This document shows, one piece after another, positions 47,114 through 54,574 of a stretch of 63,778 nt of DNA (position 1 is the first letter of the stretch; the number at the start of each line of letters is the position of its first letter). Origin of the DNA: an uncultured Bacteroides sp. GTDB lineage: Bacteria; Bacteroidota; Bacteroidia; Bacteroidales; Bacteroidaceae. The translations under genes were made by a program, and so were the position numbers. The stretch is from contig NZ_CAJLKP010000030.1 in assembly GCF_905207245.1 (NCBI RefSeq), forward strand, positions 1 to 63,778, in the 5' to 3' direction. Below the pieces are notes generated by a model. That model saw only the letters and a list, made by a program, of their open reading frames with translations. It did no database searches and was not told the origin of the DNA.

Positions 47114-47442
47114 TTCAGCAATTCATCTATTTTCTCAAGATAATCCAGCGAGTCGTCCACAAAGAACTTCAATTCAGGAATGATGCGGAGCTGATGGCGC
47201 ACACGTGTTCCCAACTCATAACGAATAGATTTCATATTCTCATTGATATTCTTAATCATTTCCTCCGCCTTTTCCGAAGGAAAGATACTGAGGTAAGCAC
47301 GCGCCACGCTCAAGTCGGGACTAATGCGCACTGCACTGACCGACACCAATATGCCCGGCATGGACTTAGTTTGCAACAAGAAAATATCACTCAACTCCTT
47401 TTGGAGCAAACGACATATTTTATTCTGTCTGGTAGTTTCCAT
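47110..47442 (-). CDS. rbfA: Ribosome-binding factor A
   Basis: The 110-residue protein has the single KH-like RbfA fold. Matching blocks are a basic N-terminus (METTRQNKICRLLQKELSDIF), ISPDLSVARAYLSIFP, and the C-terminal LGTRVRHQLRIIPELKFFVDDSLDYLEKIDELL. RbfA binds the 30S subunit and aids 16S rRNA 5'-end maturation. Length is normal. A possible -7 box TAACTTTG on the minus strand lies at 47468-47475. It is followed by the coupled LolC/E-type permease. Confidence 0.93.
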   Translation of the reverse strand: METTRQNKICRLLQKELSDIFLLQTKSMPGILVSVSAVRISPDLSVARAYLSIFPSEKAEEMIKNINENMKSIRYELGTRVRHQLRIIPELKFFVDDSLDYLEKIDELLK

Positions 47443-47550
47443 ACTATACTATTTCTTAATTTAGATACAAAGTTACTGAAATATCTCAGTTAGCCGATAA
47501 TTTATACTTTTTTTAGCACGATTATTGAGACAATGTATTTATAATAAAAT

Positions 47551-47558
47551 TACCTTTG
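47551..47558 (+). promoter_or_regulatory. Promoter of the histidine kinase pair
   Basis: TACCTTTG matches the -7 consensus, 22 bp upstream of the ATG. The nearest TTG (47525-47527) is 23 bp away, slightly long. Confidence 0.6.
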
Positions 47559-47580
47559 CAACGACACTAATCAAAAAAAC

Positions 47581-48672
47581 ATGAAAAGACCTGTCTTCAC
47601 ACTACTATTTCTGTTTTCCTTGCTTCTTAGCAATTACGCTAACCAAGACAGTAAACAAGATAGCCTATGGAAAGTTGCCAATCAGTATATGCAAGAGCAG
47701 CAATATGAAAAAGCTGCCAATCTATATAAAGAATTAGGAGAAAAGATTGATACTGCTTACAAAGAAATCAACTCCCACAAAGTAAAAGATTTACGTAACA
47801 CATACTCCATTGACGAATTGCAATTGGCTAACAACCAACAGCAAAACCATTTACTGTTAGTAGCTCTCATCATATTACCTTGTTTCATCATTGCTGCAAT
47901 TTTCTGCTTCGTCTACCTGAAAAGGCAAGCCAAAAAGTTGATGCTCTCAAAGCGAAAGTTACAGAAAGCAGAGAAAGCGGTAGAAGATTCAATACGTAAC
48001 AAAAGTCTCTTTATTTCAAACATGAGCCATGAAATCCGGACACCATTGAATGCATTATCCGGTTTTTCCGACGTACTGACCACTCCCGGCATCGATGATG
48101 AGACCCGGAAACAATGCAATGATATCATTCAGTTGAATTCCCGTCTGTTACTGAATCTGGTGAACGATGTGGTAGACATATCCTGTCTTGACATAACGAA
48201 TATGAAGTTCAACCTTAAACAATGTGATGCAGTAGATTTATGTGAAGGTATCATCCAGACCCTGGAAGGCATCAAGCAAACGCAGGCTGAAATCTTCTTC
48301 AAGACAGAACTTCCTTCTTTGGAAATTGAAACTGATACCCTTCGGCTGCACCAAGTACTAATCAATATATTAGTCAATGCTACCAAATTCACAAAAGAAG
48401 GAAGCATCACTCTGCAACTGGAGCAAAACAAAGAAGGCATGGCGCAATTCTCCGTCACCGATACCGGTTGCGGCATTCCATTAGAAAAACAAAGCAGAAT
48501 ATTCGAACGCTTTGAAAGAGTAAACGAGAAATCGCAGGGAACTGGTCTCGGACTAGCCATCTGCCAGCTCATCATCAACCGCCTTGGCGGAAATATCTGG
48601 ATAGACCCACAATATACCGATGGTTCACGCTTCGTCTTCACCCACCCATTAAAGCAGGAGGACAAAGCATGA
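47581..48672 (+). CDS. Orphan membrane sensor histidine kinase
   Basis: The 363-residue kinase has a signal peptide and a short TPR-like stretch (QYMQEQQYEKAANLYKELGE, about residues 38-58). A transmembrane helix (about 86-111) leads into a HisKA domain with intact His150 in SNMSHEIRTPLNALSGFSD. The HATPase domain is intact (INILVNATKFTKEGS, DTGCGIP, GTGLGLAICQLI). No receiver domain or neighbouring response regulator is present. It overlaps the next gene by ATGA. The periplasmic sensor looks much reduced compared with the partner protein, which carries the long TPR region. Confidence 0.9.
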   Translation: MKRPVFTLLFLFSLLLSNYANQDSKQDSLWKVANQYMQEQQYEKAANLYKELGEKIDTAYKEINSHKVKDLRNTYSIDELQLANNQQQNHLLLVALIILPCFIIAAIFCFVYLKRQAKKLMLSKRKLQKAEKAVEDSIRNKSLFISNMSHEIRTPLNALSGFSDVLTTPGIDDETRKQCNDIIQLNSRLLLNLVNDVVDISCLDITNMKFNLKQCDAVDLCEGIIQTLEGIKQTQAEIFFKTELPSLEIETDTLRLHQVLINILVNATKFTKEGSITLQLEQNKEGMAQFSVTDTGCGIPLEKQSRIFERFERVNEKSQGTGLGLAICQLIINRLGGNIWIDPQYTDGSRFVFTHPLKQEDKA

Positions 48673-50615
48673 AAAGAGTAATATTAATCATCTTATTTAT
48701 GGTGGGGATACTTTCCCAGGCAAAAGCACATTCACCGGCTTCAGCAGATGAGCAATTCCGCGACAGCGTTTTTCAGGCAGTTAAATCAGAGAAAAACGAT
48801 ACACTTCGCTCAAGAATATTAAGAAGGGCATTCCAGCAATATATAGGTCAGGAGAAAGCTATGGAATATCTGGATTCTGCTCTCGTGCTTTCTAAAAGAA
48901 AAAAAATACAGGAAGAAGAACTATACACCCTTTTTGACTATTGCCGCCACTATGAATTTTGTGCAGATATCCGAAACATGGAACAGTATTTCCTAAAACT
49001 GAAAGAAGCCAGTTATCAATATAAAGACTACTCGCTTTATTATACAATCTGGTTAGGTATGCTACAAATCAGATGTGCTCAGGGAGATACGGAATATGCC
49101 ATTATGCAGGCACAGGAAATGAAAAAGGAAGCACTCCGGATTAATTACGAAAGCGGAGTATTCGTTTCGCTCATTGCGCTGGCACAGTCTCTGGATTTTA
49201 CAGAGCAATATGATAAAGCCATTGCAGTCTATAAACAAACTTTGGAGGAAAACCCGGATGCCAACAATTACTCCCTATTATTGATTCATAAAAGTTTAGC
49301 GAAGATATTTCTGGCACAAAAGAGTTATGCAGAAGCGCTTAAAGAGTTAGAGCAACAACAAAAGGTACAGGAAAAGATAGTAGCAGAAGACCCGCAAACT
49401 ATTAACACCTTAAAAAGCAGTTTTCTGGAAATAGAGATAACTTTCGGCATGATTTATGCAAAAACCGAAGACAAGGAGAATCTCAGGTTACATTTGGAAA
49501 GAGCCGGGAAGTATTATGATAAAGAAAGCTTTTTCAGCTATTACATAGATTATCATGCCTTATGGGGTATGTACTATAAACTCACAAAAGAATGGGACAA
49601 GTGTTTCCACGAGTTCAATCACGCCATATCAGCCTTCCGCGGGGCAGAACCTTTCCACGAGAATAGCATTCTCAAAATGAAAGCGGAAGCTCTACTTGAA
49701 GCAAACAAATATGAAGAAGCTGCCAGCATCTACAAAACAACGGTCTTGAAAGGAGACTCTCTTAACAAAGATATGCTGCAACGCCACGAAGAAGTATATC
49801 AAGCCAACTATAAAATCCAGAAAGCCCTATTGGAAAAGGAAGTGATGAAAAAGCAATACCGTTGGATATATGTCGGTGCATCTACCGCCATTCTGATATT
49901 GCTGCTTCTTGCCATTCTGCGAGCTTTTCTAATTCGCCGCCAATTACGTCATTCGGAAGAGGAGACCCGGCAAGCATTGAAAACGATAGAAGCGGCCGAC
50001 AAGATGAAAGAATATTTTCTGCAAAACATCACCTATGAGATACGTATACCATTAAATACTGTGGTAGGATTTTCAGATCTATTATCTGCCGAACAGGATC
50101 TTTCCGAGGAGGAGATACAGGAATATTCGGCCGCCATAAAGAATAACTCCGAAAAGCTACTGGCCCTGATAAACAACATCCTTGATTTATCACGCCTTGA
50201 AGCTGGCATGATGCGGTTTAACGTACAGGAATGCGATGCTGTACAACTTTGCCAGGAAGTGAAAATGATGGTAAATATGCAGACTACCATGGTGAATCCA
50301 CACTTCTATACGGAGCTTGAAACACTGCCCATCCAGGCAGATAGCAGATGGTTCCTCAAACTGCTTTCATCATTATTGTCTGTACCAAGACTATATGCCG
50401 GAGAAGTTTGCCAAGTGAACTATGCACTGACTCAAGAAGCTCAATATCTTAAAATTACAGTAAAAGGAAGCCCTCTCTACCATATATGGGAAGACGAACA
50501 GGAGCAACGTATCCTGCACGATATCAACCGGCTTTATCTGGAGGCATTCAAAGGAAGTTATCAGGTTTCGGAGGGAGAACAAAAAGAAGTTACGATTACC
50601 TATCCCTTGTCTTAG
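48669..50615 (+). CDS. TPR-containing degenerate histidine kinase (pseudokinase)
   Basis: The 648-residue protein has a signal peptide, a periplasmic TPR array (about 50-385, including ESGVFVSLIALAQSLDFTEQYDKAIAVYKQTLEENP), a transmembrane helix (about 398-418) and a HisKA-like domain. The expected phosphoacceptor His is Tyr456 (QNITYEIRIPLN). The ATPase region has no recognisable N-box or glycine-rich G boxes. Autophosphorylation therefore looks impossible. Translational coupling to the intact kinase upstream suggests that it serves as the sensor half of a heteromeric receptor. Confidence 0.88.
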   Translation: MKRVILIILFMVGILSQAKAHSPASADEQFRDSVFQAVKSEKNDTLRSRILRRAFQQYIGQEKAMEYLDSALVLSKRKKIQEEELYTLFDYCRHYEFCADIRNMEQYFLKLKEASYQYKDYSLYYTIWLGMLQIRCAQGDTEYAIMQAQEMKKEALRINYESGVFVSLIALAQSLDFTEQYDKAIAVYKQTLEENPDANNYSLLLIHKSLAKIFLAQKSYAEALKELEQQQKVQEKIVAEDPQTINTLKSSFLEIEITFGMIYAKTEDKENLRLHLERAGKYYDKESFFSYYIDYHALWGMYYKLTKEWDKCFHEFNHAISAFRGAEPFHENSILKMKAEALLEANKYEEAASIYKTTVLKGDSLNKDMLQRHEEVYQANYKIQKALLEKEVMKKQYRWIYVGASTAILILLLLAILRAFLIRRQLRHSEEETRQALKTIEAADKMKEYFLQNITYEIRIPLNTVVGFSDLLSAEQDLSEEEIQEYSAAIKNNSEKLLALINNILDLSRLEAGMMRFNVQECDAVQLCQEVKMMVNMQTTMVNPHFYTELETLPIQADSRWFLKLLSSLLSVPRLYAGEVCQVNYALTQEAQYLKITVKGSPLYHIWEDEQEQRILHDINRLYLEAFKGSYQVSEGEQKEVTITYPLS

Positions 50616-50618
50616 AGG

Positions 50619-51248
50619 TTATTTCTTACGGATAATCGTCAGTCCGTCACGCAAAGGAAGAATCACCTTTTCTACACGTGCATCTTGGGCAACAAGGTCA
50701 TTAAAGGCTTTAATACCTATAGTTTGGAGATCTGTGCGATGTGGTTGTTCCTCAAGCACATGTCCATCCCACAATGTGTTGTCAGCAATGATATAACCAC
50801 CATCGGAGAGGCGGGGCAACACCATTTCATAATAATCTATATACCTACGCTTGTCACCATCTATAAAGGCGAGATCGAAAGTAATATCAAACTGTGGAAT
50901 CATTTCCAGTGCATCACCTATATAGAATTTGATTTTATCTGCATAAGCAGAGTTCTCCAACCAAGGCCGGGTGAAATCTTCCTGCTCATCATTGATTTCA
51001 AATGTATACAGCATTCCGTCTTCCGGCAAACCTTCGGCCATGCAAAGAGCTGAATAACCACTATAAGTACCTATTTCCAGGATACGACGGGGACGTATCA
51101 TCCTGACAAACATCTTAAGCATACGTCCCTGCAAGTGCCCCGACGCCATGCGTGGATACAACAACTTAATATGTGTATCCCGATAAAGAGCTTTCAGATA
51201 TTCACCCTCATCGTCGATATGCTGCAAAATATATTCGTCTATAGTCAC
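50619..51248 (-). CDS. Class I SAM-dependent O-methyltransferase (COMT-like)
   Basis: The 209-residue protein has a GTG start (VTIDEYILQHI). It shows the catechol-type O-methyltransferase fold: SAM-binding motif ILEIGTYSGYSALCMAEGLP, the acidic loop YTFEINDEQ, and metal-ligand region FDLAFIDGDKRRYIDYYE with IIADNTLWDG. These cation-dependent enzymes methylate hydroxyl groups of small molecules; the substrate here is unknown. It converges with the kinase pair after only 3 bp and lies downstream of pyk, separated by a long inverted repeat. Confidence 0.9.
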   Translation of the reverse strand: MTIDEYILQHIDDEGEYLKALYRDTHIKLLYPRMASGHLQGRMLKMFVRMIRPRRILEIGTYSGYSALCMAEGLPEDGMLYTFEINDEQEDFTRPWLENSAYADKIKFYIGDALEMIPQFDITFDLAFIDGDKRRYIDYYEMVLPRLSDGGYIIADNTLWDGHVLEEQPHRTDLQTIGIKAFNDLVAQDARVEKVILPLRDGLTIIRKK

Positions 51249-51288
51249 TGGGGAAATTGAGAATTAAAAATTGAAAAATGATAGTTGA

Positions 51289-51380
51289 TAAATTGAGAAT
51301 TGAAAATTAAGAATTAAAAAATACTATGCAGCATAACAGCGCAGCTATTTTTCAATTCTTAATTTTCAATTCTCAATTTA
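51289..51380. repeat. 35-bp inverted repeat next to the pyk stop codon
   Basis: Arms 51289-51323 and 51346-51380 are complementary over 35 bp with one mismatch. Both are built from AATTGAGAATT/AATTAAGAATT-like words, with a 22-nt GC-richer centre (CTATGCAGCATAACAGCGCAGC). The repeat abuts the pyk stop (51381). It could terminate pyk or be a small non-coding intergenic element. A partial extra arm lies at 51255-51280. Confidence 0.85.
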
Positions 51381-52838
51381 TTAAAGGTACCGGTTCTTAT
51401 TGGGTAATACGCTTTCTCCGGAATACTTCAAGGCATCTCCCACGACATTAATTTCGAGGAAAGAAGTATGTGTTCCGGCTTTACCGCTACTCAGATAACC
51501 CACCATGTCTGTTTCAGACAGACGGCCTTCTTTCAGCAGACGACGCAAAGCTGCAAAATAATAATCCTGTCCGTTGGCAAGTTCAGGCATATAGATAGCT
51601 TCCACACCATAAGAAAGTGCCAGGTGACGCATTGTTTTTTCTTTATAGCAAATAGCCAACACTGGATATTTACCACGGAATGCAGCCAGGTTACGGGCAG
51701 TGCGTCCGCTATAACTATCAGTAATAATAGCGCGTATCTTCAACTTTGAAGTGGCTTTTACAGCTTGCTTTGCCAGGAAGGCAGTCACGTCATTACTGTT
51801 TTCATCCAATGGGATACGGATATCGTTATCAGCCAGTTTATCTTTTTCCGCCTGTGCGGCAACTTTTGTCATTGTCTTCACAGCATCCAGCGGATATTTG
51901 CCATAAGCTGTTTCACCACTCAACATCAAAGCATCCGTACGGTAATAGATGGCATTAGCAATATCCGTTACTTCTGCACGGGTAGGACGCGGATTCGTAA
52001 TCATTGTATGGAGCATCTGGGTAGCTACGATTACCGGTTTTTTGGCCAGAATACACTTGCGGATAAGCAAACGCTGAATACCGGGAATACGTTCCTGCGG
52101 TACTTCGATGCCAAGGTCACCACGAGCTACCATCACACCGTCGGCTACTTCCAGAATTTCGTCAATGTTATCCACACCTTCCTGGTTTTCAATCTTGGCA
52201 ATGATGCGGATATCACTGTTATGAGCATTCAGTATCTCCTGTATATCAAGAACATCCTGCTTATTGCGCACAAAGGAGTGAGCTATGAAGTCAATATCTT
52301 TTTCGATGGCATAAAGGATGTTATTACGGTCCTTTTCAGTCAGAGAAGGAAGATTGATACGTACACCCGGTACATTAACGCTCTTACGACTTCCCAGCGT
52401 AGCTTCATTCTGCACCTCGCACTCTAAATATTCGGGAGTCTTATCTACAACTATCATTTCCAGATCGCCATCGTCGATAAGAATGTGGACGCCAACCGAT
52501 ACATCATGCACAAAATTAGGATAAGAGACAGAGATGCACTCACGGGTAGTAGGGAGGTCAGGATTGCCCACCACTTTCACCTTGTCTCCTGTCTTATAAG
52601 GTATCGGTTCTTCACTAATAGTGGTGCGGACTTCCGGACCCTTTGTATCCATCAGGATAGCAATGCGGTTGGACACCGCACGAGTATTATTTATCAATTT
52701 ATCAAGGCCGTCATATCCGAGATGCGCCGTGTTCATACGCACCACGTTCATACCGGCTTCAAACAAGCCTTTTATAAAATCAACGTCACAACGTTTATCT
52801 GAAATGGTTGCAACGATTTTAGTCTGTTTCAATAACAT
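51381..52838 (-). CDS. pyk: Pyruvate kinase
   Basis: The 485-residue cytosolic enzyme converts phosphoenolpyruvate and ADP to pyruvate and ATP. Family signatures present are KIVATISDKR and NVVRMNTAHL at the N-terminus, IAKIENQEGVDNIDEIL with the catalytic Lys, MVARGDLGIEVP, and the ATQMLHTMITNPRPTRAEVTDIANAIYYRTDALMLSGETAYG region. A C-terminal domain follows. Length is normal. It starts 22 bp downstream of aroQ and is probably co-transcribed with it. Confidence 0.96.
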   Translation of the reverse strand: MLLKQTKIVATISDKRCDVDFIKGLFEAGMNVVRMNTAHLGYDGLDKLINNTRAVSNRIAILMDTKGPEVRTTISEEPIPYKTGDKVKVVGNPDLPTTRECISVSYPNFVHDVSVGVHILIDDGDLEMIVVDKTPEYLECEVQNEATLGSRKSVNVPGVRINLPSLTEKDRNNILYAIEKDIDFIAHSFVRNKQDVLDIQEILNAHNSDIRIIAKIENQEGVDNIDEILEVADGVMVARGDLGIEVPQERIPGIQRLLIRKCILAKKPVIVATQMLHTMITNPRPTRAEVTDIANAIYYRTDALMLSGETAYGKYPLDAVKTMTKVAAQAEKDKLADNDIRIPLDENSNDVTAFLAKQAVKATSKLKIRAIITDSYSGRTARNLAAFRGKYPVLAICYKEKTMRHLALSYGVEAIYMPELANGQDYYFAALRRLLKEGRLSETDMVGYLSSGKAGTHTSFLEINVVGDALKYSGESVLPNKNRYL

Positions 52839-52860
52839 AATCTTATACCTATTTATTTAA

Positions 52861-53283
52861 TCATTTATCACTTATCAACGCTTCGAGCGCCAAACGGTAG
52901 GAGTTTAAACCGAAACCGCAAATCACACCTTTACAGGCGCAGGCAATCATAGACACGTGCCGGAAAGCTTCACGGGCATGCACATTGGAAATATGCACCT
53001 CGATGACCGGAGAAGTCACTGAACGGATGGCATCTTGCAGGGCAATAGAAGTATGGGTGTAGGCACCTGCATTCAGGATGATTCCATCCACCTCAAAACC
53101 TGTTTGCTGAATTTTATCTATCAGCTCCCCCTCAATATTTGACTGGAAATAGTCTATTTGCACATCAGCGTACTTCTTACGAAGTTCAGCAAGGTAATCC
53201 TTAAAAGTAACACTGCCGTAAATGGAAGGTTCACGTTTACCCAATAGATTGATATTCGGGCCGTTAATTATTTGTATCCTCAT
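52861..53283 (-). CDS. aroQ: Type II 3-dehydroquinate dehydratase
   Basis: The 140-residue cytosolic enzyme of the shikimate pathway converts 3-dehydroquinate to 3-dehydroshikimate. Signatures are IINGPNINLLGKREPSIYG (catalytic Tyr in the mobile loop), DYFQSNIEGELIDKIQ, GIILNAGAYTHTSIALQDA and VIEVHISNVHAREAFRHVS with the catalytic His. Length is normal. It is divergent from xerD; a minus-strand -7 box at 53466-53473 would give it a leader containing the 11-bp repeat array. Confidence 0.96.
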   Translation of the reverse strand: MRIQIINGPNINLLGKREPSIYGSVTFKDYLAELRKKYADVQIDYFQSNIEGELIDKIQQTGFEVDGIILNAGAYTHTSIALQDAIRSVTSPVIEVHISNVHAREAFRHVSMIACACKGVICGFGLNSYRLALEALISDK

Positions 53284-53297
53284 AACACAATTTTTTA

Positions 53298-53305
53298 TAC
53301 CTTTG
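53298..53305 (+). promoter_or_regulatory. Putative xerD promoter -7 box
   Basis: TACCTTTG on the plus strand, with TTTG at 53271-53274 (23 bp away, longer than ideal). It would give a leader of about 170 nt containing the whole repeat array. Confidence 0.5.
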
Positions 53306-53320
53306 TCTCCCGAAAGTATC

Positions 53321-53445
53321 AGCTCCGTACCAACTCCGTATGAAGTCCGTACGAACTCCGTGTCAGGTCCGTATCAGCTCCGTGCCAAGTCCAAGCCTAT
53401 AGATACGGAGCAGGTACGGAGGAAGTACGGATCAGATACGTTTGA
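53321..53445. repeat. 11-bp-period repeat array (seven direct, four inverted units) between aroQ and xerD
   Basis: Seven direct 11-bp units start at 53321: AGCTCCGTACC, AACTCCGTATG, AAGTCCGTACG, AACTCCGTGTC, AGGTCCGTATC, AGCTCCGTGCC, AAGTCCAAGCC. After a 4-bp spacer come four inverted units from 53402 (GATACGGAGCA, GGTACGGAGGA, AGTACGGATCA, GATACGTTTGA). The core is TCCGTA and its complement TACGGA. The halves can pair into a long imperfect hairpin. The architecture mirrors the array at 23050-23146 with a different core sequence. Confidence 0.92.
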
Positions 53446-53465
53446 GAAACGTTTAAATCACGGTG

Positions 53466-53473
53466 CAAAGGTA
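53466..53473 (-). promoter_or_regulatory. Putative aroQ promoter -7 box
   Basis: The minus strand reads TACCTTTG, identical to the facing box at 53298-53305. No clear -33 element is seen. Transcripts would carry a leader of about 180 nt through the repeat array. Confidence 0.5.
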
Positions 53474-53483
53474 GAAAAAAGAA

Positions 53484-54434
53484 ATGAAATTAGACGAAAA
53501 AACAAGAAATAAGGAGAAGGAAGCATTGATAATCAGAAAGTACCAGCAATATCTGAAGCTGGAAAAAGCTCTTTCTGCCAATACGCTTGATGCCTATCTG
53601 ACCGACCTCGACAAGTTGCTGCGTTTCCTGAATGCAGAAAATATCAGCATGCTCAAGGTCACTCTGGATGATTTGCAACGTTTTGCCGCCGGACTGCACG
53701 ACATCGGCATCCACCCCCGTTCACAAGCACGCATCATTTCCGGCATAAAGTCATTCCTCCACTTCCTGGTCATGGCGGACTACCGGGAGGATGACCCCAG
53801 CGAATTGCTTGAAGGTCCTAAAATCGGCTTCAAGCTACCGGAAGTGCTCACTGTAGAAGAAATAGACACCATCATTGCCACCGTAGATATGAGCAAAAAA
53901 GAAGGACAGCGCAACCGGGCCATTCTTGAAACCCTGTACAGTTGCGGACTGCGCGTTTCGGAGCTATGCAACCTGAAACTATCCGAACTGTATTTTGACG
54001 AAGGTTTCATCAAAGTGGAAGGAAAAGGCAGTAAGCAGCGACTGGTGCCTATCTCCCCCCGTGCCATCAAAGAAATAAAGTACTGGCTGCTCGACCGTAA
54101 TCTTGGCAAAATCAAGAAAGGATTTGAAGATTACGTCTTCCTCGCCCGCTGGGGAAACAGCATCTCCCGTATCATGGTTTTCCACCTGATTAAGGAGCTG
54201 GCAGAGAAAGCCGGAATCACTAAAAATATCAGCCCGCATACCTTCCGCCACTCCTTCGCCACGCACCTGCTTGAAGGTGGTGCCAACCTGCGCGCAATCC
54301 AGTGTATGCTGGGGCATGAGTCCATTGCAACTACGGAAATTTACACGCATATCGACCGCAATATGTTGCGCAGTGAAATCATTGAGCATCACCCCCGGAA
54401 CATCAAGTTCCGAAAAGAACGGGGATTTCATTAA
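53484..54434 (+). CDS. xerD: XerD-type tyrosine recombinase
   Basis: The 316-residue recombinase has an N-terminal SAM-like core-binding domain (KYQQYLKLEKALSANTLDAYLTDLDKLLRFL). The catalytic domain shows Arg in LYSCGLRVSEL, the HTFRHSFATHLLEGGANLRAIQCMLGH block (His, Arg, His) and Tyr in TTEIYTHID. It resolves chromosome dimers at dif with XerC. The length and standard sequence support the housekeeping enzyme rather than a mobile-element integrase or shufflon invertase. It is divergent from aroQ; a 140-bp gap separates it from the next gene. Confidence 0.93.
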   Translation: MKLDEKTRNKEKEALIIRKYQQYLKLEKALSANTLDAYLTDLDKLLRFLNAENISMLKVTLDDLQRFAAGLHDIGIHPRSQARIISGIKSFLHFLVMADYREDDPSELLEGPKIGFKLPEVLTVEEIDTIIATVDMSKKEGQRNRAILETLYSCGLRVSELCNLKLSELYFDEGFIKVEGKGSKQRLVPISPRAIKEIKYWLLDRNLGKIKKGFEDYVFLARWGNSISRIMVFHLIKELAEKAGITKNISPHTFRHSFATHLLEGGANLRAIQCMLGHESIATTEIYTHIDRNMLRSEIIEHHPRNIKFRKERGFH

Positions 54435-54482
54435 ATTATAATAAAATTAGCCACTCATTTCTTAATCTGACAAGAGATTTAA

Positions 54483-54490
54483 TATCTTTG
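54483..54490 (+). promoter_or_regulatory. Promoter of the OmpA-like/TPR lipoprotein
   Basis: The -7 box TATCTTTG is a perfect match. It leaves a leader of about 80 nt, which includes a small TTACC-TTAGT-GGTAA hairpin. No strong -33 is seen. Confidence 0.65.
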
Positions 54491-54574
54491 CGATGCTATT
54501 ACCTTAGTGGTAATAGGCACTGAGAGAAACCAATAGACTAATTTCAATTACAAACAATTAATTTATACCTAAGA

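Noticed and set aside
53484..54434. Phase-variation invertase or mobile-element integrase
   Set aside because: Length and motifs fit the housekeeping XerD. The nearby inverted array has short degenerate units rather than recombination sites flanking a promoter or gene.
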